Shown here one piece after another: positions 26,251 through 35,818 of a stretch of 64,000 nt of DNA. A model generated the notes under the pieces. The model saw nothing but the letters and a program-made list of their open reading frames with translations, ran no database searches and was not told where the DNA came from. Each line of letters starts with the position of its first letter. Position 1 is the first letter of the stretch. Position numbers and translations under genes: made by a program. Source of the stretch: Desulfobacterium sp. (GTDB lineage Bacteria; Desulfobacterota; Desulfobacteria; Desulfobacterales; Desulfobacteraceae); assembly GCA_030145245.1 (NCBI GenBank), contig JAQYWC010000044.1, positions 116,894-180,893 on the forward strand, in the 5' to 3' direction.

Positions 26251-27624
26251 CTACTCCTGTTCAAGCACCATTTTCTTTCCTGGCAACTCGTTGAAATATT
26301 TCCGTGTCTCGGAAAAGACCACCTTGCTCAACCCCAGGAGACCGATGAGGTTGGGAATGGCCATGAGTCCGTTCACGATGTCGGCAAGGGTCCAGATCAG
26401 ACTCAGCTGGAGGAAAGACCCCGATGCCACAAGCAAAATATAAATGACTTTATAGGGTTTGATCGCCTTGACGCCAAACAGGTACTCGGTGCAGCGCTCG
26501 CCATAGTAATTCCACCCGAGGATGGTGGTGAAGGCAAAGAAGATAAGACCCGTGGTCACGAGATATTGCCCAAACCCGGTGTGGAGCCCTTCGTTGAACG
26601 CAGCATTGGTCAGGGCGGCACCGGCAAGGGAGGGATCATTCCAGGTGCCTGTCAAAACCAGCACGATTCCGGTCAGGGTGCAGATGATGATGGAGTCAAA
26701 AAAGGTTCCGGTCATGGCGATGAGGCCCTGGCGGACACATGAATCTGTTTTAGCGGCGGCTGCGGCAATGGGGGCACTTCCAAGACCTGATTCATTGGAA
26801 AAAACACCCCTTGCGATACCGCTTCTCATCACCATGATCACTGAGATTCCAGCGGCACCACCAAAGGCGGCCCTTGGATTGAAAGCACTCTCGATGATCA
26901 ATGCAACGGCACCCGGGATCTTCCCAAGGTTGAGCAGCATGATGGCAACCGATGCAAGGATAAAAAACACTGCCATGAAGGGCACGATCTTAGAGGCGAC
27001 CCGGGCAATGCTCTTGATTCCACCCAGGGTCACCATGGTGACCAGGATGGTGAGCACTGCGGCAATGACGGGCACGGGAATGTGAAATGTCAGGTGGGCG
27101 GCATCCTTGATGGCGTTGACCTGGGCAAAGGTTCCGATGCCGAAAAAGGCCACCCCGATGCCGAACAGGGCAAACATCTTGGCAAGGAAGCGGTTGTTGA
27201 GCCCCCGTTCGATGTAATACATGGGACCGCCGGACATCTGTCCGTTGGCGTCAACCACCCTGTATTTCACGGCCAGAAGCCCCTCGGCGTACTTGGTGGC
27301 CATGCCGAAAAAGGCCGCGATCCACATCCAGAAGATGGCGCCGGGACCGCCGGCCTTTACAGCCGTTGCAACCCCGACAATGTTGCCGGTACCGATGGTG
27401 GCGCTCAGGGCCGTGCACAGGGCGGCAAAGCTTGACACATCGCCCTGGTAACCTGCGTCATCCTGTTTTGAAAAAACATACTTCAATGCCAGGGGAAGCC
27501 GGGTCACCTGGATAAGACCAAGGCCCAGGGTCAGATAGACGCCGGTCCCCACAAGAAGGATCAAGAGGGGCGGTCCCCAGACAAATGAATCAACCTGTTC
27601 CAAAAATAGCGCAAAAGTTTCCAA
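26251..27624 (-). CDS. AGCS-family sodium:amino acid symporter, probably for glycine/alanine
   Basis: A 457-residue membrane protein of the alanine/glycine:cation symporter family, with conserved stretches ALSATIGTGNIVGVATA, GAIFWMWIAAFFGMATKY and MSGGPMYYIERGL. The start is a TTG at 27624 behind GAGGAG. A tandem glycine riboswitch lies in its leader, which strongly suggests that glycine (or alanine) is the substrate and that glycine regulates expression. The gene is followed by a strong hairpin. Confidence 0.94.
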   Translation of the reverse strand: METFALFLEQVDSFVWGPPLLILLVGTGVYLTLGLGLIQVTRLPLALKYVFSKQDDAGYQGDVSSFAALCTALSATIGTGNIVGVATAVKAGGPGAIFWMWIAAFFGMATKYAEGLLAVKYRVVDANGQMSGGPMYYIERGLNNRFLAKMFALFGIGVAFFGIGTFAQVNAIKDAAHLTFHIPVPVIAAVLTILVTMVTLGGIKSIARVASKIVPFMAVFFILASVAIMLLNLGKIPGAVALIIESAFNPRAAFGGAAGISVIMVMRSGIARGVFSNESGLGSAPIAAAAAKTDSCVRQGLIAMTGTFFDSIIICTLTGIVLVLTGTWNDPSLAGAALTNAAFNEGLHTGFGQYLVTTGLIFFAFTTILGWNYYGERCTEYLFGVKAIKPYKVIYILLVASGSFLQLSLIWTLADIVNGLMAIPNLIGLLGLSKVVFSETRKYFNELPGKKMVLEQE

Positions 27625-27780
27625 TCTGTTCTCCTCTTTAAAAAAAGAATTAAATTTTTAAACTGGATAGGTCGTGGTCTGAAAGAGAAAAACGAGTTAA
27701 AACGAGGGGATGGATCGTACTAAAAAATTAGCCGTGATACCGGGGGTAAAATTACTGTAAGGTAATGCCCGTAAATATCT

Positions 27781-27962
27781 GTTCCACTCTGTCCCTTGTA
27801 CCTGAGAGTTTCGCCGGCAACATGCCGGTTTGCTCCTTCGGCGCTCATAATGAGACTCTCCAGAGGCTCGTCCGATAGCAGTCCGGTTACCTGAAAGATT
27901 TACTTCTTCGGTGCCTTTCCCACGGTTACAAACCATGGGAAAGATCTCTCCTGCTATGTTCA
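27781..27962 (-). promoter_or_regulatory. Tandem glycine riboswitch
   Basis: On the minus strand two aptamers follow each other. The first runs GGAGAGA ... CACCGAAGAAG ... CTTTCAGGTA. The second runs CTGGAGAG ... GCGCCGAAGGAGCAA ... GCGAAACTCTCAGGTA ... GGACAGAG. These are the conserved elements of the gcvT-type glycine riboswitch. The riboswitch ends about 155 bases before the transporter start. A small ATTAC/GTAAT stem follows near 27751-27766, but I cannot define the expression platform. Confidence 0.93.
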
Positions 27963-28025
27963 TCCGAGTTTTGTTCGAAGCTTAGATACACCCTTGCCTT
28001 AAAAATTTCAACCCCATTTTTTTGG

Positions 28026-28850
28026 CTATGGATATTTTTTCAGGCCGTACCGGGTCATGATCCTGTCCAGGATTCCGTCGACCCTGAGGAGTTCAAGGCC
28101 GGCATCGAAGTCGCGCAGCTTCTTTTCCGGGTTGTCTGTTTTTTTTGACACGCCAACATAAAGATTCTTAAGTGCCAGGGGCGGCTCCATGAATTCGACC
28201 TCGGTTAAACGCCAGGGAAACCGCTTCACCAGAATATTCTGGGCCACATACCGGTCAATCACAACAAGGTCCACCTCATTCCGGAGCAGCTTGCCAAGGT
28301 TCTCGGCATCGGTATCGGCAACGATCTTGGTCAGGAAATCAGCACTGTCAAACTCAGGGGTATTGGCATAGCCCAGCACCACGCCGAACCGATGGGCCTT
28401 GAGTTCTCTCAGGGCCAGGGTCTGGTCGATCCGCGGGTCCACACCGTACCGGATGTTGGCTCCCCGCTTGTAAAGAAAACCGCCGCTGGGGGATGGCTGG
28501 GCATAATCCTTGATTTTGCACAGCCCCAAAGGACTCTTGGAAAAGGGATTGGAAAAGAGCAGGTAGTTCTCCCTGCCCGCTTCATGGTAAGCGGGAAAAA
28601 CCCCGTCAGCCCCTCCCGTTTTAACGATCTCAAGGGCCGTATCCCAGGGGTGAAACTCAATGGTCACCTTGTACCCCGCCTTTTTAAAAGCCAAAGTGAC
28701 GATCTCGGCGGCAAAGCCTTTCCCCGAAATATTTGCGCCCACATAGGGTTCCCACTCCAGGGTCAGCAGTTTCACCTGCCGATCCTGGGCAAAAACCTGA
28801 ACGGAAAATAGCAAAACCATGATGATAATACTTAAGTATCTTGTTTTCAT
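28026..28850 (-). CDS. Periplasmic substrate-binding protein, SBP_bac_3 family
   Basis: A 274-residue protein with a clear signal peptide (about 1-21, cut near FAQD). The family 3 binding fold is seen in LTLEWEPYVGANISGKGFAAEIV, DTALEIVKTGGADGVFPAY and YLLFSNPF. Ribosome site AGGAG precedes ATG 28850. No ABC permease or ATPase is nearby, so it may deliver to a distant transporter or act in sensing. It lies 8 bases after the DUF1499 lipoprotein gene, probably cotranscribed. Confidence 0.87.
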   Translation of the reverse strand: MKTRYLSIIIMVLLFSVQVFAQDRQVKLLTLEWEPYVGANISGKGFAAEIVTLAFKKAGYKVTIEFHPWDTALEIVKTGGADGVFPAYHEAGRENYLLFSNPFSKSPLGLCKIKDYAQPSPSGGFLYKRGANIRYGVDPRIDQTLALRELKAHRFGVVLGYANTPEFDSADFLTKIVADTDAENLGKLLRNEVDLVVIDRYVAQNILVKRFPWRLTEVEFMEPPLALKNLYVGVSKKTDNPEKKLRDFDAGLELLRVDGILDRIMTRYGLKKYP

Positions 28851-28858
28851 TTTTTCTC

Positions 28859-29314
28859 CTAGGGTGTCATCATTTCCTCTTTTTCAAACAGTCTCTGTAT
28901 TTTTTCCATTCTTTTCCGGTTGGCCCCAAGATCCGAATACCCAACCCGGGATGCAGAACGAAAATGAATGACACGCTCCTGGTCGTTGACATAAAATTCA
29001 ACATCGTCCACAAACCGGAAAAGTGCGGATGTGAACTCCGCATGGATATACCCTTCTGTCCGGGCAACGATATGAACCCGTTTCATGGCGTTGAGAACAA
29101 CAACCAGTTTTTCCTCAGCGCCAGTTGCATCTCCATTAAAAAAGAGTGGATCGATCCGGCTTTCGGCTTCAATGCTCTGGGACGAAACACAGTTGGGAGA
29201 AGAGGGACAGGGGGCAAATTTTCCATTGGTATGTCCGACCATGGCCTGTCTTCCCGAACACCCCATGATAAAGAGTAAAAAGAGACCCAGCAGCCTGACC
29301 GTTTGTTTCATCAT
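28859..29314 (-). CDS. DUF1499 lipoprotein
   Basis: A 151-residue protein with a leader ending in the lipobox LFIMGCSG, so anchored in the envelope. The diagnostic CPSSPNCVSS motif and a later strand FRFVDDVEFYVN match DUF1499, whose function is unknown. The two ATGs at 29314 and 29311 are equally good starts behind AAGGAAA. It probably forms an operon with the binding protein downstream. Confidence 0.85.
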   Translation of the reverse strand: MMKQTVRLLGLFLLFIMGCSGRQAMVGHTNGKFAPCPSSPNCVSSQSIEAESRIDPLFFNGDATGAEEKLVVVLNAMKRVHIVARTEGYIHAEFTSALFRFVDDVEFYVNDQERVIHFRSASRVGYSDLGANRKRMEKIQRLFEKEEMMTP

Positions 29315-29337
29315 TCGTTTTTTTTCCTTGATTGAAT

Positions 29338-29373
29338 GGTGCCAAAAAACCGGATAAAAGTTTATTTGGCACC
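29338..29373 (-). terminator. Inverted repeat, possible terminator of the small helical-protein gene
   Basis: GGTGCCAAA and TTTGGCACC form a 9-bp stem with an 18-base loop, 35 bases after the stop of the gene at 29408-29719 and before the DUF1499 gene. No run of T follows, so it could instead be a processing site or an operator. Confidence 0.4.
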
Positions 29374-29407
29374 GGTAGAAGAGAGCTCCATATCTTATCC
29401 CCGTATC

Positions 29408-29719
29408 CTAACCGGGAATGGACATCGGAGCGGATTTACCTATAAAGTCCATTGTCTCGTCATACTTTGACCTCAGATCAACGGTCCCCTCGTCTATATC
29501 TTTTTTCTGGGGACTCCACTCGGAAGGACACTCCATTTTAAGCTCATGGATTTTGGCTTCCATGTCCGCAACAATAATTTTAATATCATTGATACTGGTC
29601 ATTGCTTTTTCCTTGTCAGCAGAACCGAGCCGGTCGGCTTTGCAGATGGAATCAAACAATTTCGCCTTCCAGGCCGTCAATTCTATCTCCATGCTGCTGC
29701 AAAAATCCTGTGCGTCCAC
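29408..29719 (-). CDS. Small helical protein of unknown function
   Basis: A 103-residue acidic, soluble, mostly helical protein with coiled-coil character (ELTAWKAKLFDSICKADRL, INDIKIIVADMEAKIHELK). A GTG start at 29719 follows AAGGAGG. It resembles small uncharacterised proteins common in sulfate reducers, but I cannot name a family. It stands alone between the DUF1499 gene and uvsE. Confidence 0.7.
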   Translation of the reverse strand: MDAQDFCSSMEIELTAWKAKLFDSICKADRLGSADKEKAMTSINDIKIIVADMEAKIHELKMECPSEWSPQKKDIDEGTVDLRSKYDETMDFIGKSAPMSIPG

Positions 29720-30022
29720 AGTACCTCCTTTATCAACTTTTTCAAGTTGATTTTAATTTGTTTTTTCAAAACAGACAGATCATGCAAACCCTGCACGGAA
29801 CATAACGGCATCACCCCTTTCAGTAATATCAGACATTGTTGCGGCACAGCCAGCAAAGGAGAATTGTAAAAAGAGGGGAAAACGATCAAAGGTTAAAACG
29901 AATTTAATTTGGCATGTGCTTTATGGATTTACCAGCAGATCCTTTTAAAAAAAGATAAGAGTTCTTGTTTATATATCAACATCTTTCTTACTCTGCAACG
30001 GTCCATTTTAAAAAAACAACCC
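29720..30022. other. Intergenic region, 303 bases
   Basis: AT-rich stretch after uvsE and before the small helical-protein gene (both minus). It should hold the latter's promoter. I see no clear promoter, hairpin or further gene. Confidence 0.35.
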
Positions 30023-30919
30023 TCATCTTTTTTTCAAATTATCCATCAGTTTCAACACCGCCTTTTCCTTGGCTTTGGCTTCCACTTCAACCGTCAGATC
30101 AAGGGAAAGCCAGTCCACCGGAAAATCGGTGATATCAATGTAGTCATGGTGCTTTCGGACATCGGTTCCATGCCATCCGTTAATGGGTGAAGAGATATGG
30201 AACAGGGGCTCCCTGTCCCAGGTTTCAAGGGCGAGAACGCTTGCTGCTTCAATGGTTAAATCATCCTGAAGACATCGGTGGTGGTGGATATCGTAAACCA
30301 GGGGAATATTCATATCAGCACACAGCGGCAAAAGATCCCGGGGAGTATAACTTCTGTCGTCATTTTCTAGGGTCAACCGTTTTCTGACAGGATCCGCCAG
30401 GCGGTCGATCTGCCGGCGCAGGCGCATCAGCGCAGCGGGTTTATCCCCATACACACCGCCGGCATGGACGTTTATAACATCGGCATTGACCCATTGGGCG
30501 ACTTGGGCCTGGTATTCCAGATCCGCAATGGAACGATGGACCACCGAAGGGGTATCGGACGATAAAACAATAAACTGGTCCGGATGAAAGGTGGTTCGTA
30601 TATTATTCTGTTGGCTGAACCTGCCGCAGGCTTTGAACTTTTCCACAATTTCATCGCCACGGGGCAGATCCATAATATCATACCCGACTTCCGGGTGTGT
30701 CTTGAGGGGCAGAATCTGACTGTTGATTCGGAAATCCCCAATACCATTTCCATGGCAATAGCTCAGGGCCTTCATCAGGTTATCTGCATTGTCCATACAA
30801 ATCCCGGACAGCCGGCTCAATTGCTCCTGCCTTGAAAACCGGGAGAGGTATTTAGCTGTCGTCCGCCTGAATTTAATCGGCTGCTCCATAAAAATACAAC
30901 ATAAACCGAGCCGTAACAT
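30023..30919 (-). CDS. uvsE: UV damage endonuclease UvsE/UvdE
   Basis: A 298-residue TIM-barrel endonuclease that nicks DNA 5' to UV photoproducts. Family features include LRLGLCCIF at the start, FRINSQILPLKTHPEVGY, TFHPDQFIVLSS, INVHAGGVYGDK, LTLENDD and YDIHHHRC, which carry the metal-binding His, Glu and Asp residues. I prefer ATG 30919 (GGAG six bases before) to ATG 30931. It is monocistronic. No damage-regulated box was recognised upstream. Confidence 0.94.
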   Translation of the reverse strand: MLRLGLCCIFMEQPIKFRRTTAKYLSRFSRQEQLSRLSGICMDNADNLMKALSYCHGNGIGDFRINSQILPLKTHPEVGYDIMDLPRGDEIVEKFKACGRFSQQNNIRTTFHPDQFIVLSSDTPSVVHRSIADLEYQAQVAQWVNADVINVHAGGVYGDKPAALMRLRRQIDRLADPVRKRLTLENDDRSYTPRDLLPLCADMNIPLVYDIHHHRCLQDDLTIEAASVLALETWDREPLFHISSPINGWHGTDVRKHHDYIDITDFPVDWLSLDLTVEVEAKAKEKAVLKLMDNLKKR

Positions 30920-31093
30920 GGTATTCTCCATTGTAAGGTGATGGGACCGCCCTATAAGAACCCTTGGGTCGTATCGTTATTTCTCTTCGTACCAGACTTC
31001 AGCTGCAATTTCAATCCATCGGCAACTTGCTCATCCGGTCCAATGGGGCCACCATCATTCTTTTGACGTTCAACACCATTGAGGAGGGTACCG

Positions 31094-32521
31094 ATGATCG
31101 AACTAAAAGAAGTCATCTCCGTAAACAGGCCCATTGACCATGTCTTCAAATTCACCAGCAACTTCACCTTTATCGAGCAATGGGATCCGGGGGTGGTCTC
31201 TTCGGTAAAACTCAGCCAAGGCCCTGTGGGAGTAGGAACAGAGTACGAACTGGCCTTGTGCTACGGCATCTTCCGGCTGAAGATGAGATACAGAATTATC
31301 GAATATGAACCACCGGTAAAGGTGGTCCTGGAAGGGATGGGAAAATCATTTAGCGCCACAGATACGATTCTTTTTTCCCCAACCGAATCCGGCACCCGGA
31401 TCGAATATTCAGCCCGATTATATTTCTCAAAATTAAATGCCCAATTTGAACGGGTGCTGGCACCTCTTTTGACCTTGTACGGAAAAAAGGCCATGACCGG
31501 CCTGAAAAATACCTTTAACCACAAAATCAAACAGACACCGAACGCCGCTCTCTTCCCTTCCGGGTCAGCCCTTCCGGATTTCCTTGCTGACAGGGCCATT
31601 TTTCCCGGCATGATCGGATTCAGTCAATTAGGCTACCGTATCAGCAAACAACTCTGGAAACCAAACCCTGAATTGCTCACCGACAAGACCGTTGTCATCA
31701 CCGGGGCAACATCCGGCATTGGAAAAGCGGCGGCACTGGCTTTGGCTGAACGGGATGCCCGCCTGACCCTTATCGCCCGGAACCGGAAAAAAGCGCTCAT
31801 CACCCGGCAGGAGATCATGGATCAGACCGGCAATGCCAATGTCGATTTTTGGGTGGCGGACTTGAGCCTGATGACCGACATCAAAAGGGTGGCCCGCGAA
31901 ATCATCCGAAAAAAGGCCCGGGTAGATGTTCTGATCAACAATGCCGGCGCCTTGTTCAACACCCCCGCGACCACCGGTGAAGGATTTGAGAAGACATTTG
32001 CCACCGATCTTCTGGGCGTCTATTTCCTGACCGAACAACTGCTGGGCGTATTATCCGAATCCAGCCACCCGCGGATCATCAATGTCGCTTCCGGAGGCAT
32101 GTATACCCAGAGGATCAACGTCCACGACCTGCAAAACAGACAAGGACCATACGACGGCAGCAAAGCCTATGCCCGGGCCAAAAGGGGAATGGTCATTCTT
32201 ACCATGGGGTGGGGCAAAGCACTCGAGCCGAAAGGTTTCTGTGTCCATGCCATGCATCCCGGCTGGGTGGACACCCCCGGCCTGGCCGTGTCCCTTCCCA
32301 GATTTCACCGGTTGACCCGACCGATTCTCCGAACAACGGCCCAGGGGGCGGATACCATTGTATGGCTGGCGTCCGCCAGGGAGCCGGGGCTGAGTACCGG
32401 CCGGTTCTGGCTGGACCGGCGCCCCCACGAGGTCCATCTGTTTCCCGGCACCCTTGAATCAAAGGCAGAACGCAGATTACTCTGGGAGCAGCTGACCCGG
32501 TTGACGGCGAATTTCAAATGA
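31094..32521 (+). CDS. SRPBCC-SDR fusion protein
   Basis: A 475-residue fusion. Residues 1-150 form an SRPBCC (START-like) lipid-binding fold (VNRPIDHVFKFTSNFTFIEQW). Residues 195-470 are a short-chain dehydrogenase with cofactor motif TGATSGIG (203-210), NNAG (282-285), catalytic S333 and YxxxK (Y359, K363). Start ATG 31094 follows GAGGAGG. A dehydrogenase tethered to a hydrophobic-ligand domain suggests a lipid-like substrate, which fits the neighbouring CFA-type methyltransferase gene. It converges on that gene with an 8-base overlap. Confidence 0.9.
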   Translation: MIELKEVISVNRPIDHVFKFTSNFTFIEQWDPGVVSSVKLSQGPVGVGTEYELALCYGIFRLKMRYRIIEYEPPVKVVLEGMGKSFSATDTILFSPTESGTRIEYSARLYFSKLNAQFERVLAPLLTLYGKKAMTGLKNTFNHKIKQTPNAALFPSGSALPDFLADRAIFPGMIGFSQLGYRISKQLWKPNPELLTDKTVVITGATSGIGKAAALALAERDARLTLIARNRKKALITRQEIMDQTGNANVDFWVADLSLMTDIKRVAREIIRKKARVDVLINNAGALFNTPATTGEGFEKTFATDLLGVYFLTEQLLGVLSESSHPRIINVASGGMYTQRINVHDLQNRQGPYDGSKAYARAKRGMVILTMGWGKALEPKGFCVHAMHPGWVDTPGLAVSLPRFHRLTRPILRTTAQGADTIVWLASAREPGLSTGRFWLDRRPHEVHLFPGTLESKAERRLLWEQLTRLTANFK

Positions 32522-34505
32522 CCCCGGAAGGGCCTGGGGGCGGCTGACGCGTTAACACCATTTGAATATCCTGCAAGGCATTGCTCTTAAACCCTGCTTC
32601 ACAAATAGAAAAGTAGTAGATCCATTTTCTCTGAAACCAACGGTCAAATCCCATCCGGCTGAGCGCCGGCTGACCGCTTTCAAACCGCTGTCTCCAAAGA
32701 TGAAGGGTTGTGGCATAATGACGACCGATCTGCGCCACATGTTCAATTGCGAAATCTGAATTTTCTTTTACCACGCGACGGATCGAAGAGAGGCAGGGCA
32801 GATGCCCGCCCGGGAAAATATGTTTCTGGATCCAGTCCCTCTCCCTGCAATAGGCGTCATAACGGTCATCGGGAATGGTGATGGCCTGGAGCACCATTCG
32901 CCCTTCTGGCTTGAGTAAATGGCTACACTGGCTGAAAAACCGGCCAAGGAACTGCTTTCCAACCGCCTCCACCATCTCGATGGAGATGATCCGATCATAG
33001 CGGCCGGTGATGCGCCGGTAATCCTCAAGCAAAATCGTAATTTGACCGGTCAACCCGGCCTGCTCGACCCGCTGGCAGGCCAGTCCATACTGGGCCCGGG
33101 ACACGGTAACGCCGGTGACACGGCATCCGGTCTCCCTTGCGGCAAAAATGGCAAATCCCCCCCATCCGCAGCCGATCTCCAGGAGATGGTCATGGGGACC
33201 GATCCGGGCTTTTTCCAGAATCACGCGCATTTTATTGAGCTGGGCGATTTCCAGGGCATCATTCTTATTTTGAAACATGGCACAGGAGTAGACCATGCCC
33301 CGATCCAGAAACAGCTGGTAAAAGTCGTTGCCCAGATCATAGTGACCGGCAATATTTTCGCGACTGTTCGCAATGGTGTTCTTGCGCCTGTTATGGTGAA
33401 CCCGTTCTTTGACCCGGGTCAGAAAGGATGTGACAAAATTGCCATTGGAGAATTGATCCCGGTTGGCGATCAACAGTATGAACAGATTTACCAGATCGGG
33501 TGTTTCCCACTCACCGTTGACATAGGATTCGCCCAACCCGATGTCTCCGTCCAGGGCGACCCGTGTGAAAAACCGGAAATCCCGGACTGAAATATGCCCG
33601 GAGGATTCAGCGCCGGCAGTTCCAAAAGAGTAAATCCGGCCGTTGGGCAATTCCAGGGTCAACCGGCCTGATTTGATTTTCCTGAACGCGGAAAAGATCA
33701 ATCCCTGGCACAACCGCTCCCCCCATCCGGGATCATTTCGTAAAATCGTCATCCTGCTGGTGGGCACGGGTTTGTCATGGAATCTGAGTTTCCTTGAGAA
33801 GTAAAGTTTAAATGCCTCCCTGTAAATCCTGATGACACTCAGATGGGGGACAAAGGGATGCCGGACCAAGGTCATCATATGATTAAAAGGGGTCATGGGG
33901 AGTGCCCGTGCCTTGAGGCCGGCATAGAACACTTTTTGCCCATGGATGACAAGATCGATTCTAACCTCCAATCGCTCGGACAGATCCGAGAAAAAGAAGT
34001 CATAGGTTCCCTGGATCCCATTGAACGGGGACACATGAAACTTTTTATCTGCACGATACCGTGCCCGGAAACCGTTCAGGGGAGACTGCGCCTCATTTAA
34101 GACATACAGGTGGCGCTCGCCATAGGTGTTGTTGACTTCGGCAACCACACAGGCCAGATCTCCTTCCGGGGAAAAGCAATAGTGAAAATTGACGGGATTG
34201 AAAACATAATTGAAATACCGGGCAGAGGTGATCATCACCACCCGGTGGATCGTTTCAGCGATACCATTCTCATCGGCAAGCGCTTTGATTTTCGCCTTTA
34301 TGCCCATTGGCCCGGTCTGCAGATAATCGGTATCATGAATCGAGGTGGGCCGCAGACGATTATAGCCGAACAGGGGGTATTCCCGGTCAAGTTGAGTCAA
34401 TTCATCCAGATCAAGGGCATACAGATACAATGGGTAGCTGAGTTCGTGGCGGACGGGATGATGGCGCTGGTGCTCCACATGTCCGATATAGATCCTGGAT
34501 TTCAC
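32514..34505 (-). CDS. DUF1365 - cyclopropane fatty acid synthase-like fusion
   Basis: A 663-residue fusion of two proteins that are usually separate. Residues 1-245 are DUF1365 (RIYIGHVEHQRHHPVRHE, YVFNPVNFHYCF). Residues 250-650 are a CFA-synthase-type methyltransferase with SAM motif LLEIGCGWGG (441-450), which methylates or cyclopropanates unsaturated acyl chains in membrane phospholipids. It uses a GTG start in a GTGA overlap with the FAD oxidoreductase gene upstream, so translation is coupled. The FAD protein, DUF1365 and CFA-like enzymes co-occur widely, including in alphaproteobacterial photo-oxidative stress loci linked to modified fatty acids. Confidence 0.93.
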   Translation of the reverse strand: MKSRIYIGHVEHQRHHPVRHELSYPLYLYALDLDELTQLDREYPLFGYNRLRPTSIHDTDYLQTGPMGIKAKIKALADENGIAETIHRVVMITSARYFNYVFNPVNFHYCFSPEGDLACVVAEVNNTYGERHLYVLNEAQSPLNGFRARYRADKKFHVSPFNGIQGTYDFFFSDLSERLEVRIDLVIHGQKVFYAGLKARALPMTPFNHMMTLVRHPFVPHLSVIRIYREAFKLYFSRKLRFHDKPVPTSRMTILRNDPGWGERLCQGLIFSAFRKIKSGRLTLELPNGRIYSFGTAGAESSGHISVRDFRFFTRVALDGDIGLGESYVNGEWETPDLVNLFILLIANRDQFSNGNFVTSFLTRVKERVHHNRRKNTIANSRENIAGHYDLGNDFYQLFLDRGMVYSCAMFQNKNDALEIAQLNKMRVILEKARIGPHDHLLEIGCGWGGFAIFAARETGCRVTGVTVSRAQYGLACQRVEQAGLTGQITILLEDYRRITGRYDRIISIEMVEAVGKQFLGRFFSQCSHLLKPEGRMVLQAITIPDDRYDAYCRERDWIQKHIFPGGHLPCLSSIRRVVKENSDFAIEHVAQIGRHYATTLHLWRQRFESGQPALSRMGFDRWFQRKWIYYFSICEAGFKSNALQDIQMVLTRQPPPGPSGVI

Positions 34506-35797
34506 AGGTCTATTCCAAATTTTTTTGCCACTGCCAGTGCGGAATTCACACCGTCCTCATGGAACCCGTAGCCGAAATAACTGCCGCAGAAATAGGTGTT
34601 TTGCCGGCCGTTAATCTGCGACAGCGCAGTCTGGGTGTCAAAGGCATCAAAGGAGAACCGGGGATGGGTATACGTCATTTTCTGAATCACCTCTTTACCG
34701 GATATATGTTTTCCCGGATTTAAGGATACAAAATAGGGCCGGACGGTTTTTAACCGTTGCAGACGGTTCATATAATAGGTCACCATAACCGGCGAACGGT
34801 GATCTGAGTCCATTTCCCGGGTATAATTCCAACAGGCCCAGGCCCGTGTATCAGGAGGCATGACCGAACGGTCCGTATGTAGCCAGGTCTCATTACGGGA
34901 ATATGTCCATGTGCCCAGCAACCGCTTTTCATCCGCATCCGGGTCTTCCAGCAGTTCAAGGGCCTGGTCCCCATGGGTGGCGACCACCACGGCATCAAAG
35001 ATTTCCTGTCCACCACCCTTGAAATGAAGGGTAATTTCACCGTTTTCCCGCTTTATCCCCCGGACCGGGGACTGTTTAACGGCACGGCCCAGAAACGCGT
35101 CTAAAAACGCCCGGACATAGGTATGACTACCGCCCCGGACAAAATACCAGGGGGGATGATTCCGAACCGAGAGTAATCCATGGTTTTCATAAAACCGGGC
35201 AAATATATCCAGGGGGAATGCCATCATCTGCCTCCCGGGCCCCGACCATATGGCCGAGGCCATGGGAAGAATAAACTGGGTGACCACCTCCTGGTGAAAT
35301 CCTTGTTTATCAATATACTCCCCCAGGGTAATCGATTCCAGACGGTTTTCCAGGTAACTTTTCCGCAATTGCCCCAGAAAACGAACGATTTCATAAATAA
35401 ACCGCCAGTACTTTGGGTTGACTATGTTGGCCCGCTGGGCAAAAAGGGAATTCAGACCCTGGGTGGCATAGTACAAACCAGTGGGTTTGCAGTAATAGCC
35501 AAAGGACATGGCCGTGGGTGAAATGGCCACCCCCAGGAGATCCAGGAATTTGATGAAGTTGGGGTAAGTCCTGGGATTGAGGACGATAAACCCGGTATCA
35601 ACCGGTGTTCCCCTGTCCGGTCCGTCCGGGATCATCACCGTGTGGGTATGACCTCCAAAATAATCATTTTTTTCGTAAAGGGTCACGCGATGTTTTTTTT
35701 GCAGAAGATACGCCGTGCAGATACCGGATATCCCGGCACCGATCACAGCGATGTTCAATGGGAAACCGGTGCTGTCTGTTCGTTTGATTGAACTCAT
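34502..35797 (-). CDS. FAD-dependent amine-oxidase-like oxidoreductase (fatty acid modification)
   Basis: A 431-residue flavoprotein with the dinucleotide-binding motif GAGISG (20-25), the following acidic strand end in TLYEKNDYFGGH, and a C-terminal FAD motif near CGSYFGYGFHEDGVNSAL. This group accompanies DUF1365 and CFA-synthase-like enzymes and is thought to oxidise or desaturate acyl chains. ATG 35797 follows AAGAGGAACAGG. It heads a two-gene operon with the DUF1365-CFA fusion. Confidence 0.88.
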   Translation of the reverse strand: MSSIKRTDSTGFPLNIAVIGAGISGICTAYLLQKKHRVTLYEKNDYFGGHTHTVMIPDGPDRGTPVDTGFIVLNPRTYPNFIKFLDLLGVAISPTAMSFGYYCKPTGLYYATQGLNSLFAQRANIVNPKYWRFIYEIVRFLGQLRKSYLENRLESITLGEYIDKQGFHQEVVTQFILPMASAIWSGPGRQMMAFPLDIFARFYENHGLLSVRNHPPWYFVRGGSHTYVRAFLDAFLGRAVKQSPVRGIKRENGEITLHFKGGGQEIFDAVVVATHGDQALELLEDPDADEKRLLGTWTYSRNETWLHTDRSVMPPDTRAWACWNYTREMDSDHRSPVMVTYYMNRLQRLKTVRPYFVSLNPGKHISGKEVIQKMTYTHPRFSFDAFDTQTALSQINGRQNTYFCGSYFGYGFHEDGVNSALAVAKKFGIDL

Positions 35798-35818
35798 CCT
35801 GTTCCTCTTTTGACCGGC

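Noticed and set aside
29338..29400. TTGGCACC as a -24 element
   Set aside because: No GC at the -12 position; the bases are one arm of a hairpin.
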